Positions 63,172 to 64,000 of a stretch of DNA of 64,000 nucleotides are shown here, one piece after another (the first letter of the stretch is position 1; every line of letters begins with the position of its first letter). The notes under the pieces were generated by a model that was not told where the DNA came from, made no database searches, and saw only the letters and a list, made by a program, of their open reading frames with translations. Made by a program: the position numbers and the translations under genes. This DNA is from Inquilinus sp042743185 (GTDB taxonomy: Bacteria > Pseudomonadota > Alphaproteobacteria > DSM-16000 > Inquilinaceae): NCBI RefSeq assembly GCF_042743185.1, contig NZ_JBHYMS010000004.1, positions 1 through 64,000 on the forward strand, read 5' to 3'.

Positions 63172-64000
63172 GCCTGCTCTCCTTCGGGCGCCAGCAGCGC
63201 GTCCAGCTCGCGGTAGTCCGGCGGGGTGGTGTCGATCGCGCGGCCGGCACGGACCACGATCCGGTCGGCCTGGGGGCGGGACAAGAGCTCGGTCCAGCTG
63301 CGGGCGCGCAGCAGCACCAGGTCGGCGCCGCCGCCTTCGGCCAGACGGCCGAGATCGGGCCGGCCTAGCACCTCGGCCGGGGTCGCGGTCACCGCCCGCG
63401 GCCAGTCGCCGACCGGGTGGTCGAGATGCAGGATGCGCGTCGCCTGGGCATAGACCTCGAGCGCGTCGAGATCGCCATAGGCGTAGAACGGGTCGCGGGT
63501 GTTGTCGGACGACACCATCACCGGGATGCCGCGGGCCTTCATCTCGTGCAGCAGCGTCACCCCGCGCCAGCGCGGCGTGACCCCGGCGCGGCGGTCCTGC
63601 AGGTACATGTTGCACATCGGCAGCGATACGACGGCCAGGCCGGCCTCGGCCACCAAGTCCAGCGTGCGGTCGATGACGTCCTCCGGCTGCCGGGCCAGGG
63701 AGCAGCAATGGCCGACCAGCACCCGGCCGCGGAAGCGGTGCCGGATCGCGGCCTCGGCGATCAGCGCCAGCGACCGCACCGCCGGGTCGCCGGTCTCGTC
63801 GGCGTGGAAGTCGAGGTCGAGGTCGTGTTTGGCGGCGTGGGAAAACATCCGGTCGATCCCGGCCTCCAGGCCCGGCACCGGATAGGTGACGGCACCGAGG
63901 ATGCCGCCATGGGCGCGCACGGTCCGGCTGAGGTCGTCGAAAGTCGGGTCCTCCAGCACCCGGTCGATGCCGACGAGGGCCGAGCCCTGCAGCTCGATCC
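63168..64000 (-). CDS. Cytosine deaminase-like amidohydrolase, cut by window end
   Basis: The 3' part (277 codons) of an amidohydrolase. It has DLDFHADETGDPAVRSL (metal His and the Asp/Glu of the cytosine-deaminase motif), VGHCCSLA and SSDNTRDPFYAYGDLD (catalytic Asp). It ends 4 bases into the FAD oxidase gene. The 5' end lies beyond position 64000. Relatives deaminate cytosine or hydrolyse other amide-like bases. Confidence 0.85.
   Translation of the reverse strand, partial: IELQGSALVGIDRVLEDPTFDDLSRTVRAHGGILGAVTYPVPGLEAGIDRMFSHAAKHDLDLDFHADETGDPAVRSLALIAEAAIRHRFRGRVLVGHCCSLARQPEDVIDRTLDLVAEAGLAVVSLPMCNMYLQDRRAGVTPRWRGVTLLHEMKARGIPVMVSSDNTRDPFYAYGDLDALEVYAQATRILHLDHPVGDWPRAVTATPAEVLGRPDLGRLAEGGGADLVLLRARSWTELLSRPQADRIVVRAGRAIDTTPPDYRELDALLAPEGEQA

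Overview
The window is a GC-rich (about 70%) stretch of an alphaproteobacterial chromosome, most like a Rhodospirillales-type heterotroph. The basis is inference from gene content: TrcR (DUF1013), small DUF465 and DUF1192 proteins, the very large NAD-glutamate dehydrogenase, the imuA-imuB-dnaE2 mutasome with a GTTC-N7-GTTC LexA box, Coq7, and a ROSE-type heat-shock leader. No rRNA, tRNA, CRISPR array, prophage or transposase gene was seen. Position 1 is a physical contig end: bases 5-38 are a slightly degraded Nextera transposon adapter joined to a truncated copy of a repeat that recurs across the window.

Layout. 0.1-5.7 kb: sugar-type ABC transporter (two permeases and a binding protein, minus strand) divergent from a YejA-like peptide-binding protein. 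5.8-9.6 kb: small secreted protein, RHH protein, fumarase C, then a cobalt-type nitrile hydratase operon (alpha, beta, accessory protein). 9.6-12.9 kb: RidA protein bracketed by two repeat copies, then a TmpA/TmpB-like phosphonate pair with a divergent LysR regulator. 12.9-13.6 kb: HigB/HigA-type toxin-antitoxin. 13.6-16.7 kb: purK-purE, DUF465 and phosphofructokinase. 16.7-23.5 kb: MOSC protein, patatin-like hydrolase, acetoacetate decarboxylase, second DUF465, TrcR, quinone reductase, DUF1192, 3-hydroxybutyrate dehydrogenase, Hsp20. 23.8-29.6 kb: propionyl-CoA synthetase, a second acyl-CoA ligase, an MHS-type transporter and MarR with a palindromic operator. 29.6-34.8 kb: DUF2000/AraC pair, sugar-acid operon (SDR, mannonate dehydratase, FAD oxidoreductase), AlkB. 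35-43.6 kb: GST, ClC channel, small membrane proteins, Coq7, HrpB, lipoprotein, LysS. 43.7-49.3 kb: SOS mutasome. 49.5-55.6 kb: YciI protein, lipoprotein and the 1626-residue glutamate dehydrogenase. 55.6-59.7 kb: Lrp regulator, haloacid dehalogenase, and a cobalamin riboswitch leading a glycine-betaine-type Rieske monooxygenase and its reductase. 59.7-64 kb: Phd/PemK toxin-antitoxin, GNAT genes, NAD(P)H dehydrogenase, FAD oxidase and a cytosine-deaminase-like amidohydrolase cut by the window end.

Main themes. Much of the window is catabolic: uptake of sugars and peptides, short-chain acids and ketone bodies (PrpE, acetoacetate decarboxylase, 3-hydroxybutyrate dehydrogenase), hexuronates, nitriles, and methylated amines or phosphonates (Tmp-like pair, betaine monooxygenase). 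Three RNA or DNA control elements are clear from sequence: the cobalamin riboswitch (about 57080-57260), the ROSE-like thermometer (23032-23055) and the LexA box (49325-49339). A family of nested palindromes (core GTAGGTTGGGTTCGC / GCGAACCCAACCTAC) occurs seven times. It sits almost only between convergent genes and supplies the stop codon of four of them.
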